Assembly (NCBI RefSeq): GCF_036370855.1
Contig: NC_088100.1
Location: 35,228,563 to 35,292,562 of the forward strand
Reading direction: 5' to 3'
DNA length: 64,000 nucleotides
Source: Dromaius novaehollandiae
Lineage: Eukaryota; Chordata; Aves; Casuariiformes; Dromaiidae
Shown: positions 1-12,282 of the stretch, piece by piece
How positions within the stretch are numbered: the stretch's first letter is position 1
Layout: the number at the start of each line of letters is the position of its first letter
Notes under the pieces: generated by a model
The model's input: the letters and a program-made list of their open reading frames with translations, nothing else
What the model was told of the DNA's origin: nothing
Database searches by the model: none
Position numbers and translations under genes: made by a program

Positions 1-1245
1 TAGGGAGTTACGGAGCTTTCAGCATGAATTGAGAGGTGCCTGACACATTTATATAGGGTGCAGTTGTCTCAGAAAGTGAGTCCACTGGATTGTGGTCTAA
101 GACTTAGGTGAGGGTTTTTTGGTGCCTAACTCTCAGTTGCTCCTTCTATAGTCAGTGCACAGAGAGATGCTCCTTCAAAGCAAAAATAAGATCTCAGATG
201 GACTAACTGCTCCCTGGAGGTATCTGCTTCTCTTCTTCAATCACAGAAGAACCCTAGGGAGTCCATGGTGTAAACTTAAGCACTCAGATAGATGCCTAAA
301 TTTTAGTGGGATGAATCCAGTCCATAAAGACTCTACTGACCTTCTAAAATCTTCTATTTAACAGGTTTTTTTTTAACCTACATCATAAACAAAAACTGAT
401 GGATGAACTAAGAGCCAAATATATCCCCACCATAACACCATTAGTGTCAATGGAGGAGTTTTATCTCCACATAATTCATTCGTAAGATGTTTTCAAGCAC
501 TGTGCCTACACAGCTGGAACACCAGACTTTAGCAATACATACCTGGTCAGCGCAGTCGCTCTTCCTTTCATGGCCTAGCAGGCAGCTCTCTCTATCCTCT
601 GACAATTAACAGATGACAATGAGAATGTTCACAGAGGACAACAGCGTGGAAGTCTGGGAAATTCTCCCCTCAAAGGCAGAATGACAGCAGCCTCCCGTTC
701 TTATAAGAAAACCTCTGGTGCCTAGTTATGCTCCTGCCAGTGTTCTGTTAATGCTCAGTTGCATGTTCTTACTCTTGTTATTCTGAAGCAGGATGTGTTT
801 CATTACTCCTATGCCTAGTCTAGATGTTGCTTCTCTAATACAAAACCAGACCCTGAACACCATTCAGTTTCAGATATTTTAACCCCATTAACTAACTCTG
901 TTACATTAAGAACAATCTGCCACTAAAACTATCCAGAAATTGAAAGTTGTATGAAAGAATGTTTCATAGAGGCTGCTGTGGGAGTACAGTCACTTTGGGT
1001 TGCTGCTTGCGGTAATACCCTTTTTCAAGCGGCCTAGATTCCCCTCCACAGCCAGTGGAGGACCCCACTCTTTTCTGTGGTGGGCATTAACTTTGGAAAA
1101 CCCTTGTAAAGCAGGAGAATGTCTTTATGCCTACTTTTCATTCATATATTTATTTCTATGCAAATCTCAGGAAGACAGTACACTTTAAAGCACCTAAACA
1201 GTAACCAAATGAATGAATGATTGTACAGAAACAACAAATAATTAC
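1..1245 (-). other. COL12A1 intron (window edge)
   Basis: This is intronic sequence downstream of the FN3-5 exon, since the gene continues off the left edge. I looked for the next FN3 exon on the minus strand and found no convincing Trp or L-x-P-x-x-x-Y pattern with splice sites. Nothing else could be identified. Confidence 0.7.
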
Positions 1246-1518
1246 CTTCAAGTGTTTCTCCTTCTCCAGAAAGGGAGTCTCCTGCTCCAGAGGCATACAA
1301 GGCAGACACAGTCAATGCATACCTAGTGCCTTGGTCTAAGCCTCTCAGCACTTTAGAGGTAGTGTCACCTTTCACAGTCACTTCCTTAGTTTCCCCTCCT
1401 GCGACTGGTGTATACGTTATAAAGTACTGCTGCACTTTGCCAGGAGCAGCACTCCAAGACAGCTTCATTGTTGATGTTGTAGCATCAGAAACTCTCAGAT
1501 TTCTCGGATTTCCTCGGA
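1246..1518 (-). CDS. COL12A1: COL12A1 exon: FN3-5 (residues ~812-902)
   Basis: This 273-base exon encodes one FN3 repeat: [60 protein letters not shown] and GEGETLE. The acceptor is TGTGCAG|TCCGAG and the donor GAAG|GTAATTA. It is the last COL12A1 exon I can identify. The next repeat is not found in positions 1-1245, so it should lie outside the window. Confidence 0.96.
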
Positions 1519-3766
1519 CTGCACATGTCAAAAGATGTTAAAAAAAGCTGAAGTAAGCTTCATTTCTTGGGTTTTAATTATTAGCATTGTAACAGAAAAA
1601 GTATCTTGTCAGACCTTTTCTACGGAATTTTTGAAAAGGTTTCTCTGAGGAAATGAAATACTGAAAAAAATAAAGAGCTTCTTTGCAATGTATTTTGAAT
1701 TTACAATATTCAAAAGCTATTTCATTTTGTTATAAAAATAAATACATCAAATTCTTTTCTGCTGCTGACAAAAACACATAAAAGTCTAGTGCAGCATCCA
1801 GCAGTTTTTATTGCCACTTGTGTCAACACTGGTTTTGCCTCAATAAGGACTGCAAGGATTCAGCCAAGGCCATTAATTAAGGAACATATATCCTGCTTTT
1901 AATTTGACTATGCAGCCAGTAGGAGAAAAGAAAAAGTTCTTCATTTATTGTTGCTATTCCTAGAAGCAGTATTCAGGCTTAAAATAGCTAGCAATTTTTA
2001 TTGCATTTTTTCCACTCCTACAAGTGCTCTGTATTAAAAAAAAATGTGCCAGGCTTTACTGATTTCACTGGCATGACCCCATCTGGGTAAAAAAGAAACA
2101 CTCATCATGTTAACCACTCAGATCAAAACAAAAGAACTCAACAGCATTAAGTTTTCACTCGTATCACCTGAGATCAGCTTCTTAAAAAGTCCTCTCTGGA
2201 TCAGGGCAAATTAGTGCTTCTACATATTTTATAAAGTGATTTATTTTTTAAATTACCACAACATAGGACTTAATGCAGAAAAAATAATTCCTGAATAGCC
2301 CAGACTAGCACTAGTATAGTATAGTTTTACTGTATTCAGGATTATACAGTTCCTTCTCCCATCTTCCTTAGGTCACTGGCTGCACAATCAAATCAAAGAC
2401 CATCAATGACTAAAATATAGTAAAATTAACAAAGTATGGTTTCCCACAGAGTTCTTTTTGATGATACTTTCTCTGGTTGCTAATAACATTTAAAATATGA
2501 ATGAAGTTTCACCAGCGGTCAGGACATTCATAATGTCTGTGCACTCTACAGATTTCCTTTCTCTTTTAATAAGGCATGAGCACACATTATGGACTTCTCA
2601 TCTATGAAGGATGAGGTTTTTCAACGTAATATGCTAATTTCACAAATGTTTAAAATTCACCTCTTGAAGACCACTGTCCCTCTATCAAATGTAGCAGAAA
2701 GTGGCTAAATAGGTTAAAAAGCCATTAGGCTTTAAAAGTTATTACATCTGTTATCTGGGTAAACAGACAGAGGTCTATATACATGTATACAAACAATGTA
2801 ATTAGATAATTTTTTTTTTAGAAAAGAAACAGACTTAAAAAGACAGACAAAGAAAGGCTATGCAGTTCCACAAATGTCCATGCACATCTTTTGTTGGAAG
2901 GCTTTGGAATTTTAAGATTGCATCTATATATCACGACACCAAAATATACAGCAGAGTAAAAGAAAGAAATTAAATTCTTCAGCAATACATCACATTCAGT
3001 TCTTGATGAGAAGCCTCAGCAATGCTGGGAAAACTTTAAAGTACCACTCAGGCATACTATCTTTTGTATTACAGGGAAACCTTGAAGTTTTGAACCTTGA
3101 AGCTGATTTTGTGCATAGGTTGTTTTTGCTATATATATTAGAGTGGCTTCCAGTCAAAACCACATCACAATTGCCCATGATGAAATGCAAGCAGTGAATA
3201 AAATATGGTCCATGCTCTGGGCATTTTACAGTGACTTGTACTGTGGTATTACACTTTTTAAAGGAATCACCTTGGTTATTAGTTTCCTTTGATGGTATGA
3301 TACCCTATTAGAAGATCATATGGCTTCTGTCTAAGCAAAAGCCAAAACTACAGTGATAACTTTAGTAAATTAAATGTGTCATTCATTTCTTGCTTCTCAC
3401 TCAGAATAAAGTGCAAACTGGGCCTGAACTTGCTAAAAGATACATAATATATAACATGGACAATACGAAGAACCATGAGGACAATTAATTAAACATAATA
3501 GTAGATTCATTATCCAAGTTAGCTTGCCGTATTAGTTGTTGGAGGTTCAATATACTATACCAAAGGGGAAGTATTACAGTTCTCATAAATTATGTTCTAT
3601 TAAACTACCTCTCAATAAGGCTTGACTAATTTTGTAATTCCCTGTTCAGCTGTGGTAATGCATAAGGCCAAAAAAAGACTATACGGGTTATTCTCTTTTC
3701 AGTAGGAATATGTCAACATGCAGGAGTTCTTCTCAAGCATACTACATTCACAGCATGTTCATGTAC

Positions 3767-4039
3767 CTTCATCAGTTTTTGCATATCCATTCAGCGAATT
3801 CCCAGGCCCAGACTGATACTCAGGAATAACAGACACTTCATATCTTGTATCTGGAATCAAGTTCTGCAGAGTAGTTGATCTTTCATTTGCTGAGACAGTC
3901 ACTTGTCTCCTTTCTCCTCCAACAAGTGGTCTATATACAAGCCTGTACCGCAAAACATTCCCTGGAGCTGGAGTCCACCTAACTATAAAGCTGTCAGTAG
4001 TTTCATCTGTAATCTTTAAGTTTCGAGGAGTACCTTTAA
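3767..4039 (-). CDS. COL12A1: COL12A1 exon: FN3-4 (residues ~721-811)
   Basis: This 273-base exon encodes one FN3 repeat: [56 protein letters not shown] and a TDE end. The acceptor is TTTGTAG|TTAAAG and the donor GATGAAG|GTACATG, phase 1 to phase 1. The VKGxPRNLK(I/V)TDETTDSF start is shared with the human domain. Confidence 0.96.
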
Positions 4040-5178
4040 CTACAAAAAATACAGATATATAATTTGTAAATATTTGCCTTTGATCAAGCAGTATCTGCAG
4101 TGAAACCACTCTAACCATTCTATGAGCTCATCCTATCACTAAAACCACAGTTCACATTGTAAAAAACGACTCGTACTTCTGCACTGTCAGATTCTGGATG
4201 GTCAACAATAAATACGTTCTGTGGGCTTGGTTACCAGACACGGGGTGGAAATCATTCTGCCCTCCTACTGGTTTTAAAGTAAAGTCAAACTATTAGTCAT
4301 TTCTGAACATTTAAAGCCAGAGTTACAAGCAGCAATGTAACAAAGTTGTCCCCAAAAGTACATTAATCCCAGTTTATACAACCACTTTTGCAACTCAGAC
4401 AGTCTGATACTGTTTAACATTAAGAGTAGAACTGAATTGTATAAGGCACACCTGGGCACCCTGTGAGGAAATATCTTAACACAGGAAATCTCACAGATTT
4501 CACTGTTGTGGCCATTTGCTTCTGCATCATCTTCACTTATAAACAGTTGTCAGATGCACGTAACGGCACACAGGCAACCCTCCAATTTTAAAGAAACAGC
4601 TAAGGTAAACAGAACAGGAAAAAAAACCTTCCAAAGTAATTTATTTTCTTTAAGTTCAATTTTCAATTTTCGCAACCAAAATACATTCATTGCAACTCAT
4701 ACATTCATATGAGTTTAAAAAAGAATTCTGAATAAAGTCTCCACCTTAAAGACAAGAAATAGCTTGTTACCCCAGAGGGTAGGAAAAAATTATGGTATAC
4801 CATTTAACCTAACCTGCTCCTTGTGAAAAATATAGCTACAGGTCAGATCACTTCATATGAACTCAATCGGCACACTGAAGCAGGATTTAACTCCTCCCAC
4901 ATACATCAAAATCAAATGTATTACAAATTGCCTTGAAGTAAGTAGCATTACCATTTAGGTGAAAAAAGTTTTGGTTTTCATAGTTCCTATTTACATAAAG
5001 TATAATTAAGTTGGAATATCATATGCCAGAAATATTGTTCTTTGGTGTTCAGTTACAGCCCTGTTAAGAGTGCAGCAATTAATAGTCCCAGTTTTAAAGA
5101 AAAGAACTTTGTTTTCCACTGATCACAATCACAGTACTGGTTTTAGAACGCTTCAAAAGCCTAAAGCCAAAGTTAGTC

Positions 5179-5206
5179 GTCAAGAAGGTTGTCTCACCTT
5201 CTTGAC
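5179..5206. repeat. Perfect 11-bp inverted repeat (hairpin) in COL12A1 intron
   Basis: GTCAAGAAGGT at 5179-5189 is followed by a six-base loop and its exact reverse complement ACCTTCTTGAC at 5196-5206. Transcribed from either strand it would form an 11-bp stem. The flanks also hold two AGATCT copies a few bases apart. The function is unknown; it could be a remnant of a small inverted-repeat transposon or chance. Confidence 0.85.
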
Positions 5207-6167
5207 AGATCTTGTTAGGCAGATCTGCATGGAGAGATGCTGACATTTACATGATTTTAGAAGAAGTTGGTCTGCTCAGACACATTTGGATTGATGAAAT
5301 CTTGATTGATCAAGATGCTGACAATTATTTAATGCGGTAGCAGTTACAATGTAGGAACACTGATTATTTTTATTAAAGCTGTTCCTTCTCCTGTCCCTTA
5401 CGCTTACAAGCTACATATTCTATGAGCCAAGAATTGATTGATAATAAAAAAAGCATGAATTAGACTGGTCTGAGTATCCAACTACTGAAACAGAAAATCA
5501 TATTTACTGTGATCTTCTCTTTCAAATCAGTGGAAGTGCATCTTGGCAATTCTATCAAGAAAGAGTCCCACTACCATGCTTAAACTTACAGGCTTTGCTC
5601 ACATAAAACTCCAACTGGCATGAACAGAAGTTTTGAATCAGTAAGAGTTACAGGGTCAGACCCATGAAGTTCTGATGAGAAAGAGCTGACTAAAAACTAA
5701 GCCCCCTATAAGGCTATGGTATATAAAAACAGAATTTCTATAAACGTAAGTTACAGATGTAGATACAGCAAACCACATAGGTACATGCTTGACTTTAAAT
5801 GTATCAAGGTCAACATGCATTCCAGCATGAGACTCATAATTATTAAATGTATATTAATACATGCCAATGAATTTATTATTTACGGTGCCACACTTCATTA
5901 GAAAAGAGGCTATTGCAGAGAAACACAGTACCCAGCCAACTTTTAGGGAAAATAAAATCCAATCTTAACAATCTAATGTTGGCCTACTATTGGAATTTTG
6001 TATCTTTACTAAACACATTCAGAGACAGTGATGTTTATTCTCACCCTCCATACCAGTACAGCTTCTCAGCACTACCTGGTTGTTCCACACACACATATTC
6101 TCTCAAGTAAGAGAATTCTTACTTAAACACACGACTTTTTTGTGTCTGCGAATAATGGGAAGTGTAC

Positions 6168-6440
6168 CTTCTAAAGTGGTTTCTTCTCCATCCAAGGGAG
6201 GGCCATCACCATCTTCATATTCAGCAATCACACTGACTGCATAAGTAGTCTCAGGTAGTAAGTTGGTGAGAACTGAGCTAGTGCTTGAAGCTGGTACTGA
6301 AACAATGAATTCATCTCCACCAACAGCTACTTTATATTTAATGAGATAAGACAAAACCTCAGATCCAGCTGGAGACCAGCTCACTTTGAAACTGTCAGAT
6401 GTTACATCAGAAAAGACCATATTCTTTGCAGGTATGTAAG
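6168..6440 (-). CDS. COL12A1: COL12A1 exon: FN3-3 (residues ~630-720)
   Basis: This 273-base exon is one whole FN3 repeat after VWA2. It begins SYIPAKNMVFSDVTSDSFKV, has the core Trp in SWSPAGSEVLSYLI, then LLPETTYAVSVIAEYEDGDG and ends DGEETTLE. The acceptor is ATACAG|CTTAC and the donor GAAG|GTACAC, phase 1 to phase 1. It has the same length as the FN3-4 and FN3-5 exons, as expected of a tandemly duplicated one-exon domain. Confidence 0.95.
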
Positions 6441-7891
6441 CTGTATGGAAATAAAAATGTACAGATGAGGCATACTTGCTAGAATATTTTTTAACACAAA
6501 ATCTCTAAAATAAGCCGCCAATGTCCCTCAATTATTTGATTTATTCTGACTGAACAGGTATTTTGTTGAACATGCAACAGTAGCTGTTTTCCATACTTGC
6601 TTATATCTATTCAAATTTCATGAAGATCATACCTAGGTTGTCCCAAATCATATGACATGAGTAGAAGCACCAACTCAGTAATTTCTAGATCAAATGAGAG
6701 AAGACCATCTAAAAAATTTGCTCTTTTCAGATCTGAAAATTTATTTTAGAATCTGATAATCAAGTTGGTTTCTCTCTTTTGTATGTCCCATGAACAGCAA
6801 TAACATTATGCCCGCAGCGGGAACTGAGAATCCTTGTATTTTTGCAGAGCTAAATTAGGAATAGGACAAAGTGAGTCCCAGTATTTTTTCAGGAATGGAG
6901 TTAGAAGGGGAAACAAGGAACTTGACATGAGGCACAAACACAAACCTGACATCCTGGGCTTGTTTTGGTTGGCCTAGTCAGCCTAACAGTGGGGATGTTA
7001 AGACTGCTTGAGCCCTCTAAAACAAAAGCTGCTTTGCTGGTTTGTTCCTCAAAGCTATCCTGAAACAAAAGGCTTATTTTTAAAGAGAGTGGGGTTTTCA
7101 GTGCTGGGGCTATTCAGTGTTAGCACTCTACAAAATGCAAGTAGGGGCACTGAGGGTGCAACTAATCATAACTTCAGCTGACCAAAAGCTAGCCATCTCG
7201 ACATCCTTTAAATATGAAACATTAACCGAGCTCCACTGTATTTGGAAGCATTTGAAGACTTTCATGTGCTAATTCATTTCAGACTTTACAGTTAAGATGA
7301 GATTAATCTCACCTCACATTAGCTGTCTAAAATTGTCTTGTCTCTGCAGTCGATGAAGACAGATGGCCAGTTTCAGAGGGCCATTCATTTCACCCTAAAA
7401 ATTAATCAAATTACCCTCTTGAGGTGGCAACTTTACTCCATTGCCTTTAAAATTCTAAAAGACAAGCTTAGGCTACCTCATTTTGGACAGCTAAAGGAGA
7501 ATGACCCTAGTAAGTCACCATTTTACTCAGCAAGATATAACTGAATCTCCCTTACAGCAGTGTAAAAGCAGAGCATATCCACTGAGGTCATTCCAGATTG
7601 ACACACACTAATAATTTCCTAGACATCTAAGAGGGCAGGAAAAAATATTTCTCCAGTAATTTTTTCATCTCCATTTCACCACTATTGCCACTATTGCCAT
7701 CTCCATTTTGCCACCTATTGCTTTTAATATGATCAAAAATGAGAACCAAGTCCCCAGCTAGTAAAATTATCATTTATACATGGTCAATTTCATCAACATC
7801 AGTTGGTTTATGTAACTATAACAGTAAAAATCTAGTTCAGATTATTTTCTTTGCATTTTTTGTATTTCTCTAAGTAATAGTAGTTACTTAC

Positions 7892-8494
7892 ATTTTTTCC
7901 TTATAGCAGCCAGCTCCTGTTCAATCCGTAGGCAGACAGACTGTGTAAGTTCAAATGATATTCTTTGGAAAGCATCAAAATCTTCCACGGTGTAAACATG
8001 GGTTTCAGCAGGAGGTGAAGCAATTGCTTCTAACTCTGTACGCACTGCATCCTTCACACCAACTGCAAATATTTCTACATCTGCCTCTCTCAGCTTTACT
8101 GCAGGTTCTTTAAAAGCATCTGATGATTTTCCATCAGTAATAAGAATCATGACTCTTGGCACATTTGGTCTTGATCCTTTGCTGGTAACAAATACTTTCT
8201 CCCTCACATATGTCATCGCTTTGCCTGTGTTGGTAGATCCACCTCTGTAGGGGAAGGTGTTAATAGCCTGAATTATATCTTCCACCCTGTTGAATCTGTT
8301 CAAAGAAAACTCCATATGGGGATCTCTGCTGTACTGGACAAGACTTATCTGTACTTTTTGAGGTGATATCTCAAAGCTTTTAACTAGCACTTCCAAAAAG
8401 GCTCTTACTTTAACAAAATTGGCGATACCAATGCTGTAGGAGCCATCCACTAAAAACACAACATCAGCTTTTACATCCACACCACGTGAGCACT
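7892..8494 (-). CDS. COL12A1: COL12A1 large exon: complete VWA2 (residues ~429-629)
   Basis: This 603-base exon carries the second von Willebrand A domain entire, in contrast to VWA1, which is split over three exons. It opens [20 protein letters not shown] with the MIDAS D-x-S-x-S, then [52 protein letters not shown] and [20 protein letters not shown]. It ends [16 protein letters not shown]. The Cys residues near both ends should form the domain-closing disulfide. The acceptor is TTGCAG|AGTG and the donor AAAAAAT|GTAAGT, phase 1 to phase 1. Confidence 0.97.
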
Positions 8495-8714
8495 CTGCAA
8501 AAAAAAAAGAATCACCACTATAAACAGGTATTTGATAGCAAAGGCATTTCAACTGCATCTGCAGTTCCTGTATAATAGCCACTTACTTATAAAATAAATA
8601 AACCATTCTAAGTTGTTTCTTAGAATTAGCAAAGGTACAATATTAAAGCAAGTGTCCGAGGTTTAAACAACAAAAAGCTGCCATATGAAAATAACATAGC
8701 AGTTGCTAACTCAC

Positions 8715-9005
8715 CCACTTGAACTTTTACTTGTTGTGTTTTTTCCATGATAGTTACTGGCTCACTGGGGGTCAGTCCTTTCATTGCGTAAACATTAATT
8801 TGATACTCTGTGTCTGGAGAGAGATCTTTTACATTCAGAGCCCTAGTCTGAGGCCCCACATTCAGCGCGTGTTGTTTTCCACCAGCTATCATGGGAATGA
8901 ACTGCACTCTATAGCCAGTTACTTGGCTTGTGGAAGGATCCCAAGTGATCCTAATAGATTTTGAGGAGATCTGAGCAGCCACTAGACTTGAAGGAGGCTC
9001 CACCA
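8715..9005 (-). CDS. COL12A1: COL12A1 exon: FN3-2 (residues ~332-428)
   Basis: A single 291-base exon holds the whole FN3-2 domain between VWA1 and VWA2. It starts [20 protein letters not shown], includes the core Trp ([14 protein letters not shown]) and the [16 protein letters not shown] strand, and ends [12 protein letters not shown]. The acceptor is TTTCAG|TGGTG and the donor AAGTGG|GTGAG, phase 1 to phase 1. The KVQV end followed by E-C in the next exon is the same domain junction as in human. Confidence 0.96.
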
Positions 9006-9835
9006 CTGAAAGAAATCAAAATATTAAATACAATTGTAAACAGATTTTCTTCCACACTTTTATTTCTGAAAAAAATCCAGAATTAAATTTACTTATTTTT
9101 TTTCTCTTTATAAAAAACCACAAACATTTTTAGCATAAATAAACACAACTGAATTACAGGAGAGTCCAAATGGGGCAACAGGAAGAGATCAGAAACATAA
9201 ATAGTGCATGTGTTCCCCCCGCTGAGTGTCACAGAAGTTCCAGGGGAAAAGCTGTCTTGCACTAGTACTGTTTTGAGCAGAAGTGAAAGCTGCTCCCACA
9301 GGAACATGGCAGACAGTGTGAACGAGCAGAGATGTGGGCAGAGCACTGTTACAGTGACATTATCCCTGGTGCCATTTTGGGCAAGGAAGAACTAGTTACT
9401 TAGACTCTTTCAGGGACAGAAAGTTGCAATGATACAGCTTGACATCTGTGTTTTCCCAGCATTCTCCAGCTTTCACTCTTGATTCTTAACCAATTACACC
9501 TTCTGTCCCTTCTCCAAATAGATTTTTCCCTTTGGTATATTTTTTCCATAGAAGTGAAGCCTGTGTCCAAATTGACAGTATGAGACCCTGATCATTGAAA
9601 ATCATTGTGTTGCCCGAGGAACTATGCAATAATGGATCCATTCTAAATCTACTCAATGTCACATGTTCCATCCTCCCGCATTTACATGTACAATGCTGAA
9701 TCCTGTTTTCTACACCAGCTAAATTAGGCGATTGATCGAATTTCAGAAATAAAGCAAAGAAAGCAGTGACATCTCCCTTAAATACGCATCTGAATAAGCT
9801 GAAGTCAATAAATACATTTGTATAAAGTATCTCAC

Positions 9836-10009
9836 CTTCTTCTCCACTAACCAATTCACCAAGTTGTTCATCAACACCGGAGCACACTTGCAAGATAATT
9901 TCATTCTGTATATCCGTAATTCCATCAAAATTAGCCACATTGAAAACATGCTTCAGGGAAGGCTGAGATGCAATTACCTTGAGTTCTTTTGCATCTGCTG
10001 CTTTGATTC
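9836..10009 (-). CDS. COL12A1: COL12A1 exon: VWA1, C-terminal part (residues ~274-331)
   Basis: This 174-base exon is phase 1 to phase 1. It encodes [38 protein letters not shown], then the closing [18 protein letters not shown]. The Cys in QVCSG probably pairs with the Cys opening VWA1, as is usual in collagen VWA domains. The acceptor is TTCTAG|GAATC and the donor AGAAG|GTGAG. Confidence 0.95.
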
Positions 10010-10462
10010 CTAGAAGTTGCAGTAGACAGGATCATTTTAAGCGGCCATAAAATACAGATATTTGTGATTGTATTCTTAAAGTATCAGAATATCCTGGGGT
10101 AAAGCTGGGTTGAATTCAGTTCTGTCATTATCAATAACCAAACTAAAAGAAAAAAGTTAATGCAATGAGTTTATATACTACACCTTCAACTCATGGACTA
10201 AGGTGGTATGTTCAATAATGACAAGGGTCAAACTGTCTCTGCCACTGCCAGTCTCTTCCTACCCTCCATGTAAGAGCTACAAAATTACTATCAATTTAAC
10301 ACATCTGGAACGCTCCACTCTGAAGAGTGCGAAGGGCTCACTTCAAGGCATACAACCTGGAAAGAGTGATACAGGCAAACCTGAAAACCCACAGTCTGCA
10401 AAATGTGTCACTTACTGCTATAGGAATGTTAATAACTCAAGCATTAAAAAATCTCAATGTAC

Positions 10463-10627
10463 CTAAAGAAAAAACTTCAACTCCTATGTTGCGAAGCTCT
10501 CTTGCAGGAATTTCAACTTCATCTTGAGCTTTTCCATCTGTAATGACAATTGCTACTTTGGGAAAGCCTTTTCTTGCTCCAGCAGACTCAGTAAAGGTGT
10601 TTTTAACCAGGTAATCAATAGCTTCAC
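10463..10627 (-). CDS. COL12A1: COL12A1 exon: VWA1, middle (residues ~219-273)
   Basis: This 165-base exon is phase 1 to phase 1. It encodes [18 protein letters not shown], then [20 protein letters not shown] and [15 protein letters not shown]. The ITDGK motif is the second conserved acidic element of the VWA fold, with its Asp close to the metal site. The acceptor is TTTTTAG|GTGAAG and the donor TTTAG|GTACAT. Confidence 0.96.
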
Positions 10628-10740
10628 CTAAAAACAACAATACAACATGTGTTTTATTAGGTATGAAAGAGAAAGGATTTAAGTAGAATTTCAAGTATAA
10701 GATGAAATGTTGCATAAACACAAATGTGAGAAATTTGTAC

Positions 10741-11004
10741 CTGTCATCGTATTGCCACCTTTGTAAGGTATCCTTTTAATTGCATCAATAAGATCACTTC
10801 TTCTGAAATACTGATTTAAGTTGAACTCTGTTCTTGTATCCGAACTGTACTGAACAACTCCAACTCTTGTCTTTTCCTCCCCAATGTCAAAAGCTGATAC
10901 AAGGGCAACCATGAAGTCCACAATATATCTGAAGTTATTTCTCCCTACGCTCCAAGAACCATCAACCAGGAAAACTAAATCTGTCACTGCACTTATGGAG
11001 CATC
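10741..11004 (-). CDS. COL12A1: COL12A1 exon: VWA1, N-terminal part (residues ~131-218)
   Basis: This 264-base exon opens with a Cys (R-C-S-I-S-A-V) and then [18 protein letters not shown], the first beta strand and the D-x-S-x-S metal-ion-dependent adhesion site (MIDAS) of a von Willebrand factor A domain. Further on it carries [18 protein letters not shown] and ends YKGGNTMTG, which supplies the MIDAS threonine. These stretches are almost the same as human collagen XII VWA1. The donor is GACAG|GTACAA. Confidence 0.97.
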
Positions 11005-11253
11005 CTGAAACGCAAAAAAATATATATACATTAATAGATGAGCAATTGCATGTTTACAAGTCAGTGAGAAATGTCTGACAGAAACTTAGTACATAAAAGC
11101 CAAAACAGACACTGAATAGACTGGTATTCTTATCAGAAATATCTTACTTGGCGAAGCACTATTCACCTAGGTAAATACCCATAAAGACGTTTTAGCTGCC
11201 AATACCAAAAGGGAACTAAAATGTTGGAGGAGCTGAAAGACAAAACATCTTAC

Positions 11254-11310
11254 TTTGTAACTGAGTCTCAACCTTCTTCTCCTCTGGTATTCCTGGACCA
11301 CCTGTCTGAA
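11254..11310 (-). CDS. COL12A1: COL12A1 micro-exon: FN3-1 to VWA1 linker
   Basis: This 57-base exon codes for 19 residues and is phase 1 to phase 1. It encodes IQTGGPGIPEEKKVETQLQ, a charged flexible linker. The acceptor is TGTACAG|TTCAG and the donor CAAA|GTAAG. The IQTG start and the length match the linker exon expected before VWA1, although the linker sequence itself is poorly conserved against human. Frame continuity on both sides supports it. Confidence 0.85.
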
Positions 11311-12138
11311 CTGTACAAAGCACAACATAGACAGCATTAATGGAGGAAATGAGACTACAGGTTAAATCTGTTAACATCTAAGAAGAGTATAAGCAATTAG
11401 GCAAACAAATCTGACAAGCCTCAGAATGTGAATACGTAAGTGCAAGTTATGACTACATCACCTATACTTGTAGATTTAACAACATAATACTCAAGGGAAT
11501 ACAGAATGAAGAAAAAAGAAACAATTAAAAAAAACTCTGCACTTACGTATCTCTAAGTATTTTCCTGAAAATGAATTACAATGTCCCTGAATGCCATATC
11601 AATATTACCCCTCTCTAACACATATGGAAACTCATCATAAGTAACTCTCCTGTGGTTGTTTGAGAAGTCTGAGACAAAGTCAGGAACAAAATGTATCATA
11701 GAAGATAGTCTACTGTGATTAAATTACAATTACTAAATATAAACCATACAAATTTCAACTCCATATTTTATTGCACATATACATATTGTGTCATATCATC
11801 TGATAAAGTAATTAACTTTTTTCTGCACAGAAATCTGGACTTATTACTGAGGTCAATGACAGTCTTCCTTTTGACTTCAGCAGAGGCAGTTTATATGAAG
11901 TAGGTCTAGTTCAAGAAAACCGGTAGCCTCCTGCAAAGAATTCTGTATGGGCTGCTAGTCTCCCTTTATCTCCTGTAAATCATCTTTGCTCCTACCAGGA
12001 ATTTATGCTTAATGGAAAAAAAGCTGGTTTTGCAGCTATATTTGATCAGAGCTTAGGTACATATCAATATTTTCCCACAAAACTGGAATGACCACTTAGT
12101 TGTGTTATTTGGTTGTCTAACTTATTGCATGTACTTAC

Positions 12139-12282
12139 TTGTCAGCTGGCCAAAAATAGGTAGACTCTCCTCTCTTTCATCATATGAAGCTATTGATACA
12201 ACATACTCTATATCAGGTATAAGATCTGATAAGACAGTTTGGGTAGTACTAGGTGAAAGAGTAAATTCTTTAGTAGGTCCAT
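12139..12282 (-). CDS. COL12A1: COL12A1 exon: FN3-1, second half (residues ~64-111)
   Basis: This 144-base exon is phase 1 to phase 1. The acceptor is ATTGTAG|ATGGAC and the donor GACAA|GTAAGT. The translation runs [20 protein letters not shown], then [16 protein letters not shown], which carries the classic L-x-P-x-x-x-Y FN3 motif in the E-F region. It closes the FN3-1 domain begun in the exon at 13046-13162, so this domain is split over two exons, unlike FN3-2 to FN3-5. Confidence 0.93.

Larger units (their letters stand above)
1519..7891 (-). other. COL12A1 introns around FN3-3 and FN3-4
   Basis: Three introns lie here: 1519-3766, 4040-6167 and 6441-7891, each about 1.5-2.2 kb and AT-rich. 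Apart from a perfect hairpin at 5179-5206, I see no conserved or repetitive elements, and the short open frames are not supported by splice context. Confidence 0.75.

Noticed and set aside
9486-9938. 150-codon minus-strand frame starting in VWA1
   Set aside because: Only its first part (to 9836) is the real COL12A1 exon; the remainder is intron read-through past a clear AG|GTGAG donor.
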